Assembly (NCBI GenBank): GCA_903925075.1 | Contig: CAIYDQ010000023.1 | Coordinates: 1-35,220 of the forward strand | Length of the DNA: 35,220 bases | From: an uncultured Geobacter sp. | Lineage (GTDB): Bacteria; Desulfobacterota; Desulfuromonadia; Geobacterales; Geobacteraceae | Reading direction: 5' to 3' | Part shown: positions 15,985 through 25,512 of the stretch, in pieces | Position numbering within the stretch: position 1 is the first letter of the stretch | Layout: each line of letters opens with the position of its first letter | Program-made: the position numbers and the translations under genes | Notes under the pieces: model-generated | Database searches by the model: none | What the model was told of the DNA's origin: nothing | The model's input: the letters and a program-made list of their open reading frames with translations, nothing else

Positions 15985-16015
15985 CTTTACCCCACCAAGC
16001 AAAACAGTATTTTAC
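15985..16015. promoter_or_regulatory. Candidate LysR-type operator, copy 2 (inverted)
   Basis: The reverse complement matches 28 of 31 bases of the element at 14822-14852, and weaker similarity continues beyond it. It lies between lysR and the oxidoreductase gene, downstream of the possible sigma-54 site and upstream of the possible sigma-70 site. The stretch 15865-16317 has no gene. Confidence 0.6.
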
Positions 16016-16165
16016 TTCCTCCTGCTCTTTCCTTATAAGGTATCCATCACCCATCGGTGCTTTTACGCTTGCCTTACCATGGCGGTTGGATGCGTTTCAT
16101 CTAATTATTCCCATCGTTTGATGCTATTTGATATTTTTGCTAAAGAATAAATAAAACAGTTTTTC

Positions 16166-16195
16166 TTGACCTGGTACAGCACTCCTTGCGACAAT
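16166..16195 (+). promoter_or_regulatory. Candidate sigma-70 promoter
   Basis: TTGACC and GACAAT are separated by 18 bases, with an A/T-rich stretch before the -35 box. It would start transcription about 120 nt before the oxidoreductase gene. Confidence 0.4.
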
Positions 16196-16317
16196 GCCCA
16201 TGTTTGCGGTTTAATTGCATGAATCCGGTTGCGTCCTTAAACAATGCTTTATATAGAGCAATCTGCCCTGCCACCTTGTTGGAAGATTTAATATCGATGA
16301 AATCGGGAGACTAAACC

Positions 16318-17617
16318 ATGGCTAAAAAAGTAGTAATTGTCGGTGGTGGCTGGGCTGGTACCGCTGCCGCATTGGCTGCACGGCACGCCGGTTGCGAAGT
16401 GGAACTGTTTGAACGAGCGGATATGTTGCTCGGCACCGGCCTGGTGGGCGGCATCATGCGCAACAACGGCCGGTTCACCGCTACCGAGGAAATGTTGGCC
16501 ATGGGGGGGGGGCGATCTTTTCCAGGTCGCCGACGACAACTCGCGGCACAAAAACATGGAGTTCCCCGGACATAAGCACTCCAGCCTCTATGACGTCTCC
16601 ACCATCGAACCCGCCGTGCGCCGCGCGCTTTTGGCCGCGGAGGTAAAGATCCATCTCCAGGCCCGAGTGAACGATATCGTCCTTCAGGACGGCGTCATCA
16701 GCAGCGTTTCGGCTGCGGTCTACCACAGCAGCACCGTGATCGAAGCTGCCGGCGACGCCTTCGTCGACGTCTCCGGCACTGCCGGACCCCAGGGCAACTG
16801 CACCAAGCACGGCAACGGTTGCGCCATGTGCATTTATCGCTGTCCGACCTTCGGACCGCGTTTCAGCATCGCGGCCAAGGCCGGCATCAAGGAAATGACC
16901 GGCGCCAAAGCGGACGGAACCTTGGGCGCCATGAGCGGCGCCTGCAAACTGCACAAGGATTCCCTCTCGCGCGAGATACAGGACGAGTTGAACAGCAAGG
17001 GCGTTTGCGTCATCAAGGTCCCCGAAAAGCTGCAAAAGAGCATGTCGGATCTCGGACAGAAGGCCTGCCAGCAATATGCGCTGAAGGAGTTCGCCGAAAA
17101 CATCGTGCTGCTGGACACGGGCCACGCCAAACTGATGGCCGCTTACTATCCGCTCGACGTGCTGCGCCAGATCCCCGGCTGCGAAAACGCGCGTTTCGAG
17201 GATCCCTACGCCGGCGGCATCGGCAACTCCATGCGTTACTTCGGCATGTTGCCGCGCGACAACGCGCTCAAGGTGGAAGGGCTGAAGAACGTGTTCTGCG
17301 GCGGCGAGAAGGCCGGGCTGCTGGTGGGACACACCGAAGCCATCGTCACCGGGGTGCTGGCCGGCCACAACGCCGCCAGGCACGCCTTCGGGCTGGAGCC
17401 GATCGAGATCCCTCTGAGCCTCGCCATCGGGGACGCCATCGCCTACGTCAAGGAAATGATGGCGACCGAAACGGGTTTGACCAAGAAATACACCTTCTCC
17501 GGAAGCGTGCTCTTCGACCACATGAAAAGCTCGAACCTGTACACCACCGACGTCGATCTGATCAAGGACAACGTTGCCAAAGCAGGCATGACCGGTTTCT
17601 TCGCCAAGGCTCTTTAG
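16318..17617 (+). pseudogene. FAD-dependent oxidoreductase, frameshifted in a run of ten G
   Basis: The N-terminal KKVVIVGGGWAGTAAALAARHAG is a Rossmann FAD-binding site (GxGxxG plus an acidic end, ELFERA). The C-terminal half has NVFCGGEKAGLLVGHTEA, as in GidA/FAD_oxidored proteins. In between, GCAMCIYRCPTFGPR offers three closely spaced cysteines. As written, the frame breaks at the G-run 16503-16512. With nine G instead of ten, the reading continues MGGGDLFQVADDN to the stop at 17617, giving 432 residues. Both halves otherwise look intact, so this is a sequencing error, a recent mutation or a switch. It is followed by a permease gene, probably in one unit. Its substrate is unknown. Confidence 0.75.
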
Positions 17618-17720
17618 GCCTCCGCATGAGGACGCAGTCTTAGGTAAAAACCACGGCATCAATTTACGTCGCTGCTGATCCTTAGGCGGCGAAGCGGCGA
17701 GTAGCCAGAGGAGAGTTTAT

Positions 17721-19109
17721 ATGCAGGCGGTTGTCTCACTATCGTTGGCCGATTGGGTCTTTATGCTTTTCGTAATTGCCACTCTGGGTTGCCTGGCGAC
17801 GCGCCGGGACGCCCTGCTGCCGACCTCGATCGGCCTGCTGGTGGTCGGTTCGCTCTTGAAGGGAAGCATCGTCGGCGGCATCATGGTGGCCTTCAATTCC
17901 ATCATGGCGGCCACAACAGACCTTTTGAACATCATCATCGTCATCGCCCTGGTGGTGATGATGACCAAGACCATGGAGGACATGGGGTCGGACCGGCTCA
18001 TGGTCGCTCCGCTGCGCGGCCTGCTCAGCCGTCCGAGCGTTTCCTACTGGGTGATCGGCATCGCCATGCTGATCCTTTCCTGGTTCATCTGGCCGACGCC
18101 GGCCGTCGCCCTTTTGGGCGCGCTGGTGCTCCCCTGCGCCATCGTCGGCGGCCTCCCACCCATCATCGCCGCCATGTCCTTGTCCATCTTCGGCAAGGGG
18201 ATCGGCCTGTCGAGCGACTTCATCATCCAGGGGACGCCGTCGGTCACCGCCAAGATGAGCGGCATACCGGTCGCCGACATCATTTCCGCCAATATTCCCA
18301 TCTGGGCCACGGTGTCGATCGTCGCCGCCACCAGCGCCTTTTTCATCGCCCGCAAGGCGATCAAAGCCGGCAAGGGGGAGGCGAGCACTCTCGATATGGA
18401 AAAAAGGGCCGCCGCCGCTACTGCCGATATCGACGCCAGTCCCATCGGCAAGGTGATGGCCTGGCTGATACCGCTGGCTTTGCTGCTGGACGTGTACTTC
18501 ATGTTCACCATGAAGCTGAAAGGGGGCGCGGCCACCGCTCTGGTCGGCGGCACCGTGTTGGGGATCACCATGATCAGCTCCATCTTCCAATACAAGGACG
18601 CGGCCTTTAGCAAGGTGATGGACCACGCGCGCCACGGCTGGATGTTCGCGGTGAAAGTCTTCGGACCGGTGGTGATCATCGCCGGCTTCTTCTGGCTCGG
18701 CGGCGACTCGCTCAAGGACATCCTCAAGGACAAGACGGCTCAGGGACTGATGTTCCATTGGGGCTACTGGATCGCCGCCCATGTTCCCATCAACACCTTC
18801 ATGGTGTCGTTGATGGTGACGGTCGCCGGCATATTGGCGGCGTTCGACGGCTCCGGCTATGCAGCCATACCGCTCGGCACCAGCATCGCCATGGCGCTCG
18901 GCAAGCCGATCGGCGCCAACGTCGCCATTTTGGCCTCACAGGCGCAGATGGCCGCCATCTGGACCGGCGCTACCCTGGTTCCCTGGGGTTTCCTGGCGGT
19001 GACCGCTTCCTTTGCCGGCGTCGATCCGGCCGACCTGGCCAGGCGCAACATGTGGCCGACGCTCCTGGGGTTGGCCGCCGGCGTCGTCGTTACCGCCTGC
19101 ATGGCGTAA
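17721..19109 (+). CDS. Multi-spanning permease, ion-transporter-superfamily-like
   Basis: The 462-residue protein has about 11-12 hydrophobic segments and a duplicated layout with small-residue-rich re-entrant-like regions (LLGALVLPCAIVGGLPPIIAAMS and FDGSGYAAIPLGTSIAMALG). This resembles organic acid or amino acid permeases of the ion-transporter superfamily (GntP/CitMHS/DcuC-like). AGAGGAGAG precedes the ATG. A cytoplasmic loop lies near residues 210-245. It follows the oxidoreductase gene by 103 nt and ends before a terminator, so it is the likely importer for the catabolic pathway. The transported compound cannot be read from sequence. Confidence 0.7.
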   Translation: MQAVVSLSLADWVFMLFVIATLGCLATRRDALLPTSIGLLVVGSLLKGSIVGGIMVAFNSIMAATTDLLNIIIVIALVVMMTKTMEDMGSDRLMVAPLRGLLSRPSVSYWVIGIAMLILSWFIWPTPAVALLGALVLPCAIVGGLPPIIAAMSLSIFGKGIGLSSDFIIQGTPSVTAKMSGIPVADIISANIPIWATVSIVAATSAFFIARKAIKAGKGEASTLDMEKRAAAATADIDASPIGKVMAWLIPLALLLDVYFMFTMKLKGGAATALVGGTVLGITMISSIFQYKDAAFSKVMDHARHGWMFAVKVFGPVVIIAGFFWLGGDSLKDILKDKTAQGLMFHWGYWIAAHVPINTFMVSLMVTVAGILAAFDGSGYAAIPLGTSIAMALGKPIGANVAILASQAQMAAIWTGATLVPWGFLAVTASFAGVDPADLARRNMWPTLLGLAAGVVVTACMA

Positions 19110-19175
19110 TTTGAACCTGCACAAGGCTCCTACCAAAGCCGCCGAACATATTAGCTGAAACAAGAGACGAAATAG

Positions 19176-19206
19176 GAAAGCCCCGCCGGGAAACGGACGG
19201 GGCTTT
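19176..19206. terminator. Intrinsic terminator after the permease gene
   Basis: GAAAGCCCCG pairs with CGGGGCTTTC around a short loop. It shares its design with the hairpins at 453 and 4986. The stretch from here to 19437 is A/T-rich and holds no supported gene; it presumably carries the promoter of the next gene. Confidence 0.85.
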
Positions 19207-19437
19207 CTCTATATGCGATCAGAGTTAAGATAATTTATATGTACAAAAAAGCTGCTATGGGAGTAAAAATAATAGTCATACTTTTTTCAAAGCTGAATCA
19301 CCACTGAAGGTCCGTTAAAAAATCCAATTAACAAGCGGTAAAGTACACCGACTTTCCATTGTGCATCTTGCATGGCCGACGGTGCCGAGTCTGTATAAGC
19401 AATTGGTTGTCAACTATTAGAAAGGGAAATAATAAAT

Positions 19438-21261
19438 ATGGGGAATGCCAAGAAAATTCGCTTGCTGGTAGTGGTCGCGGTATTGAGCAGTCTTGGGGCT
19501 ATTTGCTATGGTCAATACGCCTGGAGGCAGTATCAGTCGGATAAGAAAAACCAGATCAGTTACAGTGCGTTCGTCGACAAGGTGAACGCGGGCGGCATCC
19601 TGAGAGTCGGCGTAGCCGGGGATCAGATCACGGCAGAGGGTAGGGCGGGACGGACATTCCAGCTCTACCTGCCGGCCGGCGCCGAACTGTCCACTCTGCT
19701 GCTGGCCAAGCACGTCGAATTTTCCTCGAAACCTCCCTCCGCGCAACCGAAGTGGTTCGAACTTTCCATCATGCTGCTGGTGGCGGGCTTTCTCTTCATG
19801 ATCCTGAGAAAGTACGCAGGGTTCGGCCGCAGCAAGGCCAGACTGATCGACCGTTCCGAGTCGACCACCTGCTTCGCCGACGTCGCCGGAGCCGAAGAGG
19901 CCAAGGCCGAATTGATGGAAAGCGTCGACTTCCTTAAGAACCCGCAGAAGTTCACCAGCCTGGGGGGCAAAATGCCCACCGGCGTGCTGCTGGTCGGCCC
20001 TCCCGGGACCGGAAAAACCCTTTTGGCCAGGGCCGTGGCCGGCGAGGCCGGGGTGCCTTTTTTCTCCATCTCCGGCTCGGAGTTCGTGGAGATGTACGTC
20101 GGCGTCGGGGCCTCCAGGGTGCGGGATCTTTTCGCGCAAGGCAAGAAGGCGGCGCCTTGCATCCTGTTCATCGACGAGATCGATGCGGTCGGACGTCGGC
20201 GCGACGCCGGCAGCGGCGGCGCCAGCGACGAGAGAGACCAGACCTTGAATCAACTGCTGGTGGAGATGGACGGTTTCGCGGTCAACCCGGGGATCATCGT
20301 GCTGGCGGCGACCAACCGTCCCGAGGTGCTCGACGCCGCGCTCATGCGTTCGGGGCGCTTCGACCGTCAGGTGGCGGTGGGCTCCCCGGATATCAGGGGG
20401 CGCGAGGAGATCTTGAAGGTCCACGCCAAGAACGTTCCCTTGAGCATGGAAGTCGACCTGAGGGTCATCGCTCGCGGCACCCCCGGCTTTTCCGGCGCCG
20501 ACCTTGCCAATGTGGTGAATGAGGCTGCCATCCTGGCGGCCAGATCGGACAAGGGGCTGGTGGAGATGACCGATTTCGACTGCGCCAAGGACAAGGTGCT
20601 GATGGGGGCCGAGAAGAAGTCGCTGATCCTGTCGGACAAGTCGAAGCTTGCCACGGCGTATCACGAAGCGGGGCACGTGCTGGTGGCGAAGCTCGTTCCC
20701 GGTTGCGACCCGGTGCACAAGGTGTCGATCATCCCGAGAGGGCGGGCGCTGGGCGTGACCGTGCAGATCCCCACCGAAGACATCTACTGCTACACCAAGG
20801 AGATGCTGGACGGCCATTTGAAGGTGCTGATGGGCGGGCGCGCGGCCGAGGACCTGGTGTTCAACACCACCACGACGGGGGCCGGCAACGATCTGGCTCG
20901 GGCGACGGACACGGCGCGCAAGATGGTCTGCGAGTGGGGCATGTCGGCGGCCTTCGGCAACCATGAAAGCACCGATCCCGGCGCTGGCGGTGGCCGCAGC
21001 GGCGGCAGGAATTTCAGCGACGCCACGGGTCTGGAGATCGATTCCGAGATCCGCTCCATAGTGACCGGCTGTTATGCGGAGGTGCGTGCGCTGCTGGAGA
21101 CGCACATGGAGGCGCTCAAGCTGCTGACCGCGGAATTGGTCGCCAAGGAGACGCTGGACAGCGACGAGATCGACGCCATTGTGGCGCCGGTCCTCGCCAG
21201 CCTTGCGGGCGGGACCAACCTTCCTGGTGGGACCGAGTCGTTGGCAGCGGCTGCCGCTTGA
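19438..21261 (+). CDS. ftsH: FtsH-type membrane AAA+ zinc metalloprotease
   Basis: The 607-residue protein has two membrane segments (about 7-26 and 108-124) flanking a short periplasmic domain. The AAA+ module has Walker A GPPGTGKT at 187-194, Walker B LFIDEID at 243-249 and the SRH region [20 protein letters not shown]. The protease domain has the zinc-binding HEAGH at 409-413. FtsH degrades membrane and short-lived cytosolic proteins. The isolated context, away from cell-division or tRNA genes, suggests an additional paralogue. AAAGGGAAATAATAA precedes the ATG. Confidence 0.93.
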   Translation: MGNAKKIRLLVVVAVLSSLGAICYGQYAWRQYQSDKKNQISYSAFVDKVNAGGILRVGVAGDQITAEGRAGRTFQLYLPAGAELSTLLLAKHVEFSSKPPSAQPKWFELSIMLLVAGFLFMILRKYAGFGRSKARLIDRSESTTCFADVAGAEEAKAELMESVDFLKNPQKFTSLGGKMPTGVLLVGPPGTGKTLLARAVAGEAGVPFFSISGSEFVEMYVGVGASRVRDLFAQGKKAAPCILFIDEIDAVGRRRDAGSGGASDERDQTLNQLLVEMDGFAVNPGIIVLAATNRPEVLDAALMRSGRFDRQVAVGSPDIRGREEILKVHAKNVPLSMEVDLRVIARGTPGFSGADLANVVNEAAILAARSDKGLVEMTDFDCAKDKVLMGAEKKSLILSDKSKLATAYHEAGHVLVAKLVPGCDPVHKVSIIPRGRALGVTVQIPTEDIYCYTKEMLDGHLKVLMGGRAAEDLVFNTTTTGAGNDLARATDTARKMVCEWGMSAAFGNHESTDPGAGGGRSGGRNFSDATGLEIDSEIRSIVTGCYAEVRALLETHMEALKLLTAELVAKETLDSDEIDAIVAPVLASLAGGTNLPGGTESLAAAAA

Positions 21262-21351
21262 GGCGAAGGATTGGCGGGGGGAAGTTCCCCCGTTCCTAAC
21301 CCTTCGAGGAGAGGACTCCGCACCTTGCAGACGGCAGCTTTTGTAGCTTTT

Positions 21352-21442
21352 GTAGGTCGCGTTGAGGTACGAAACGCGACGTTGCCATGGTGGCACCATC
21401 GCTACGTCGCGTTTCACGATGCACCCGTTCAACGCGACCTAC
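21352..21442. repeat. Long imperfect inverted repeat (family B relative)
   Basis: GTAGGTCGCGTT and AACGCGACCTAC close a 91-nt element with inner arms GTACGAAACGCGACG and CGTCGCGTTTCACGA. The layout (GTAGG, a GGTTGAGG-like stretch, ACGAAACGC) parallels the pair flanking the toxin-antitoxin genes. It follows the ftsH gene. Confidence 0.75.
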
Positions 21443-21444
21443 CA

Positions 21445-21470
21445 ACTCCCATCAAGGGAGAGGGGGCTTT
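21445..21470. repeat. Dispersed C/G-rich repeat, family A copy 4
   Basis: The reverse strand reads AGCCCCCTCTCCCTTGATGG, matching the copies at 595 and 8501. It adjoins the inverted repeat at 21352. Confidence 0.65.
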
Positions 21471-21503
21471 TGATCCGCATCAGTTCTCCCTCTCTCAGCA
21501 GTC

Positions 21504-23861
21504 TCAGAACTTCTCGTAATCCGCATCCAACCTGGCCGACCCCCCCTCCAATACCAGCACGTGACCGGACGACTGATCCTTCCTGCCGTTCGCCCGACCT
21601 TGATTGCCGGCGCCGCTCTCCGCCTTGGGCAGCGCCCGGGATGGCTGCTGCTTGCCGACGGTCCGCCTTTGGCCGCCCGCCTGCTCGTCGATCCTGAAGT
21701 AGCCGATGGTCGATTGCAACTGGGAGGACTGCGAGGCCAACTCCTCGGCGGTGGCGGCCATCTGTTCGCTCGCCGAGGCGTTCTGCTGGATCACCTGGTC
21801 GAGCTGCTGAATCGCCTTGTTGATCTGCTGTGCGCCGCTATCCTGCTCCTTGCTGGAGGCGTTGATCTCCTGAACCAGATCCGAGGTCTTCTGGATGTCC
21901 GGCAGGATGCTGGAAAGCATGGCTCCTGCCTTCTCCGCCACTTCCACGCTGCTGGTGGAGAGCTCGGCGATCTCGCCGGCGGCGTACTGGCTCCGCTCGG
22001 CCAGCTTTCTCACTTCGCTGGCCACCACGGCGAACCCCTTGCCGTGCTGCCCCGCCCGCGCCGCCTCGATGGCCGCATTCAGCGCCAGCATGTTGGTCTG
22101 ACGGGCGATCTCCTCGATGATGGTGATCTTGCCGGCGATGGTCCTCATGGCCTGCACCGTCTCCAATACCGCCTTGCCCCCTTCCTGGGCGTCGCGCGCC
22201 GACTTGATCGCCATCTTCTCCGTCTGCTGGGCGTTATCCGCGTTCTGCCTGATGTTGGCGCTCATCTGCTCCATGGAGGAGGACGCCTCTTCGGCGGCGG
22301 CCGCCTGTTCAGAGGCCCCTTCCGACAGGGACTGGGCGTTGGCGGAGAGCTGCACGCTGCCGCTGGCGACGTTGTCGGCGGCGCCCAGCACGTCCGAAAC
22401 CACCTCGCGAATCTTGCCGACCATCTCCGAGAGGGCGCGCATCAGCTCGTCGTTCGCGGAGCGCTCCTTCAGATCCACCATCAGGTTGCCGCCGGCCACC
22501 TCCTTGGCCGTCCTGGTGATCTCGTTGGTGGCCGCCACCAGCACGTTCAAGTTGTGCTTGATGGCGTTGAAGTCCCCCCGGTACTCTTCGGCGATGGGCG
22601 CCGGGATGTCGCCCTTGGAGATGCGGTCCACGTAGTCGGCCGCCACTTGCAGCGGGCCGATGACGGCGTCCAGGGTCCGGTTGATGCCGGCGACGATCTT
22701 GCGGAAATCCCCCTGGTGTCTCCCGGCATCGGCGCGAGTGGCGAGATTGCCCTCAACAGCCGCCTTGACCAAGAGGTCGGTGTCGGCCACCAGGGCGCCG
22801 ACGTTGTCGATGCAGTTGTTCAGGTTGAGCTTGATCTCGTTGAAGTCGCCGCTGTAGCTGTCGGTGATCTTGGGCGGTATGTTCCCCTTGGAGATGCGGT
22901 CGATGTACTCGGCGGCCACGTTCAGCGGCCCGATCACGGCGTCCAGGGTTTGGTTGACGCCGGTCACGATCCTCTGGAAATCGCCGGCGTGCCTGGAGCT
23001 GTCCGCCCTGGTGGCAAGCCTGCCGGCCACCGCGGCTTCGCTCAACATGGTGGCGTCGCCGATCAAGGCGCGGATGGCGGCTACCATCCGGGCCATGGCC
23101 ATCATCACGGAGTCCTCCCTGAGGCCACGCGTATCGATCTCGACGGAGCAGTCGCCGTGTCCCACCTTCAGGGCGATGTCGGCCACTTCGGAGGGATCGC
23201 CCCCCAGCTGCGCCTGCACCTTCCCGGAAATAAAAATGCCCAGCCCGATGGCGACCGCCACGCCCAGCGCCAGCAAGCCGATCATGATCCGCACGGCGCC
23301 GTCGGCCACGACCGCGTTGCTTACCGAGGTCTGCTTGGCCTGTCTCATTTTCACGTCCACCAGCTTGTCGAGCACTTCCTGATAGTGCTGCGCGGACTGC
23401 TTGGCGTCGCCGCTCAGCACGGCCCTGGCTTCGGCGTCCTTATTGAGCGCCGCGAACCGCTCGACTCTTTCGATATCGCGGCCGTACTCGAGCCTGACCC
23501 GCTTGTAATCGCCCAGCCGCTGGCGCCCCTCTTCGCTGGTCATGGTTTTTTCAATGGCGGCCACCTTTTCGCCGATGGCGGCCCGCTGCTTCTTGATCGT
23601 GTCCCGGATCTTCTCCCTTTCCTCCGGGTTGGTGGTATCTATTAGTTCTCGAAGCTCGATGCGCACCAGTTGAAAGGCGACCATCACCTCCCCCAGATCT
23701 CCAATCGGCACCGTCGCCTTCTCGTACAGTTGCGTGTCCTCGACCGCGATGTGCTTGATTTTCTGAACGCCCACCGCGCCGATGACAGCCGCCACGACCG
23801 CCACGGCGATGAATCCGCACATCAGCTTGTCTCTAAGTTTGAGATTGGTGAAATTAGTCAT
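21504..23861 (-). CDS. Methyl-accepting chemotaxis protein with repeated HAMP-like linkers
   Basis: The 785-residue receptor has a membrane helix at about 12-32, a helical four-helix-bundle-like sensor and a second membrane helix at about 190-212. A first HAMP-like segment is followed by two near-identical linker units built on [30 protein letters not shown] and RISKGxIP. The cytoplasmic signalling domain has the conserved hairpin tip [22 protein letters not shown]. It would pass a periplasmic or membrane signal to CheA/CheW. AAGGAGACGCCC precedes the ATG. No chemotaxis neighbours are present, so it is an orphan receptor. Confidence 0.92.
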   Translation of the reverse strand: MTNFTNLKLRDKLMCGFIAVAVVAAVIGAVGVQKIKHIAVEDTQLYEKATVPIGDLGEVMVAFQLVRIELRELIDTTNPEEREKIRDTIKKQRAAIGEKVAAIEKTMTSEEGRQRLGDYKRVRLEYGRDIERVERFAALNKDAEARAVLSGDAKQSAQHYQEVLDKLVDVKMRQAKQTSVSNAVVADGAVRIMIGLLALGVAVAIGLGIFISGKVQAQLGGDPSEVADIALKVGHGDCSVEIDTRGLREDSVMMAMARMVAAIRALIGDATMLSEAAVAGRLATRADSSRHAGDFQRIVTGVNQTLDAVIGPLNVAAEYIDRISKGNIPPKITDSYSGDFNEIKLNLNNCIDNVGALVADTDLLVKAAVEGNLATRADAGRHQGDFRKIVAGINRTLDAVIGPLQVAADYVDRISKGDIPAPIAEEYRGDFNAIKHNLNVLVAATNEITRTAKEVAGGNLMVDLKERSANDELMRALSEMVGKIREVVSDVLGAADNVASGSVQLSANAQSLSEGASEQAAAAEEASSSMEQMSANIRQNADNAQQTEKMAIKSARDAQEGGKAVLETVQAMRTIAGKITIIEEIARQTNMLALNAAIEAARAGQHGKGFAVVASEVRKLAERSQYAAGEIAELSTSSVEVAEKAGAMLSSILPDIQKTSDLVQEINASSKEQDSGAQQINKAIQQLDQVIQQNASASEQMAATAEELASQSSQLQSTIGYFRIDEQAGGQRRTVGKQQPSRALPKAESGAGNQGRANGRKDQSSGHVLVLEGGSARLDADYEKF

Positions 23862-24077
23862 GGGCGTCTCCTTTTAAGAGTTTAGGTTAATCTGTCGCCG
23901 ACTCGGAATCTACTATAAGTGTTGTCTTATGTCAGCAACTAATTGTCGTTCTCGTTGTTTTTTGCACAGCCGATCTCAAAACCTCCGCTTCGGAACGATT
24001 CAGCCGTCAACCAGATCAAAATTCTTGCCGGTCTGATTGTTAAATGCTATCTATCTTGAGCAACTAGAGGAGCGACC

Positions 24078-24575
24078 ATGACCAACAACGATGTTTTCCG
24101 CAGGCTGCGCTATGCGCTCGATCTCAGCAACAAGGCGGTGACGGAAATTTTTCTGCTCGCCGGCCGTGAAGTGACCCAAAGCGAAGTCGTCTCGCTGCTG
24201 AAGAAGGAGGCCGAGGAAGGATATCTGGAGTGCCGCGATTCTTTGCTGGCCGCCTTTCTCGACGGGCTGATCGCCTACAAGCGCGGCCAGAGGCAGGAGG
24301 ACGCTGCCGCCAACAAGCAGTCCAGCCGCCTGACCAACAACGAGATCCTGAGAAAGATCCGGATCGCCCTGGAATTGAAGGACCACGACATGCTCTCGCT
24401 GTTCAAGCTGGCGCAGTTCCCGACCTCAAAGTCGGAGCTGACGGCGCTGTTTCGGGCCAAAGGGCATGAAAACTACAAGGAGTGCGGCGACCAGTTGCTG
24501 CGCAACTTTCTGAAAGGGCTGACCATCAGAAACAGGGGAGAGGGCGCGGCTAAGAAGCCGGCGGCAATCGGGTAA
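24078..24575 (+). CDS. DUF1456 family protein (YehS-like)
   Basis: The 165-residue protein contains two tandem, similar DUF1456 units. Each opens with LTNNxxxRxxRxALxL (residues 2-16 and about 85-100) and ends near a YxECxDxLLxxFLxGL segment. This two-unit layout is that of YehS-type proteins, whose function is not established. AGAGGAGCG precedes the ATG. It ends 29 nt before the DUF362 gene, so the two might share a transcript. Confidence 0.85.
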   Translation: MTNNDVFRRLRYALDLSNKAVTEIFLLAGREVTQSEVVSLLKKEAEEGYLECRDSLLAAFLDGLIAYKRGQRQEDAAANKQSSRLTNNEILRKIRIALELKDHDMLSLFKLAQFPTSKSELTALFRAKGHENYKECGDQLLRNFLKGLTIRNRGEGAAKKPAAIG

Positions 24576-24604
24576 GTCGTTCCATCACCAAGGAGGCAAC
24601 GAAG

Positions 24605-25486
24605 ATGAAAAGAAGGTCTTTTTTGAAAGTGCTCGGCCTGTCCGCTCTGTTCCATCGTTGGTGGTTGAGGGAAGCGACCGCCGCGGTGGAGCCGGTTGTG
24701 GTGGTCGCCGAGGGGCGCGATTACGCCCAGGTGACGCGTAACGCCATCGCCGCTTTGGGAGGGATGAAACGATTCGTCAAGAGCGGCGACGTGGTGGTGG
24801 TGAAGCCCAACATGGGGTGGGACCGCAATTCGGATCAGGCCGCCAACACCAACCCGATCGTGGTGCGGGCGGTGGTGGAGGAGGCGCTCAAAGCCGGCGC
24901 CAAAAAGGTGAAGGTGTTCGATCGCACCTGCAACGACGAGCGGCGCTGCTACGTCAACTGCGGCATGGTCGAGGCGCTCAAGGGGATGAAAAACGTGGAG
25001 TTGAAGTACATAGAGAAAGAGCGCTTCAAGAAGGTGGCTCTCAAGGGGAAGGTGCTGAGCGATTGGGAGCTTTATGACGAGGCCCTGAGCGCCGACGTCT
25101 TCATCAACGTCCCGGTTGCCAAGCACCACGGCCTGACCAAGGTGACCGCGGGGCTGAAGAACGTGATGGGGATGATGGGCGGCAATCGCGGTGCCCTGCA
25201 CAAGAACATCGACGAGGCGCTCGCGGACGTGAACAGCGTGTTGAAAAGCCATCTGGTCGTGGTGGACGCCACCCGCGTGCTCACGGCGCACGGCCCGCAG
25301 GGGGGGAACTTGAGCGACGTCAAGGTGCTGAACAAGGTGCTGGCCTCGACAGACATCGTCGCCGTGGACGCCTATGCCGCCACCCTGTTAGGCCATAAGC
25401 CGGAAGAGATCTCGGTAACCGTGGCGGCGTACAAGAGGGGACTGGGCGAGATGAACCTGAAAAAGGTGCGGGTCGTGCGGGCCTGA
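24605..25486 (+). CDS. Tat-exported DUF362 protein
   Basis: The N-terminal KRRSFLKVLGLSALF is a twin-arginine export signal, with likely cleavage after ATAA near residue 27. The remaining 265 residues follow DUF362: VVVVKPNMGW, ADVFINVPVAKHHGLTKVTAGLKNVMG and GGNRGALHKNID. DUF362 proteins often accompany iron-sulfur proteins, and here a polyferredoxin gene starts 26 nt downstream. The Tat signal suggests a folded cofactor-bearing periplasmic protein. No CX2CX2C cluster is visible in it, so the cofactor may belong to the partner. AAGGAGGC precedes the ATG. Confidence 0.88.
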   Translation: MKRRSFLKVLGLSALFHRWWLREATAAVEPVVVVAEGRDYAQVTRNAIAALGGMKRFVKSGDVVVVKPNMGWDRNSDQAANTNPIVVRAVVEEALKAGAKKVKVFDRTCNDERRCYVNCGMVEALKGMKNVELKYIEKERFKKVALKGKVLSDWELYDEALSADVFINVPVAKHHGLTKVTAGLKNVMGMMGGNRGALHKNIDEALADVNSVLKSHLVVVDATRVLTAHGPQGGNLSDVKVLNKVLASTDIVAVDAYAATLLGHKPEEISVTVAAYKRGLGEMNLKKVRVVRA

Positions 25487-25512
25487 GTCGGAACAACCAG
25501 GGTGGATGGAAT

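Noticed and set aside
16172-16189. Second sigma-54 promoter (TGGTAC...TTGC)
   Set aside because: The GG and GC doublets are three bases too far apart. The region fits a sigma-70 pair better.
17618-17720. Lysine riboswitch before the permease gene
   Set aside because: I could not find the conserved L-box core; only an ordinary leader with AGAGGAGAG was visible.
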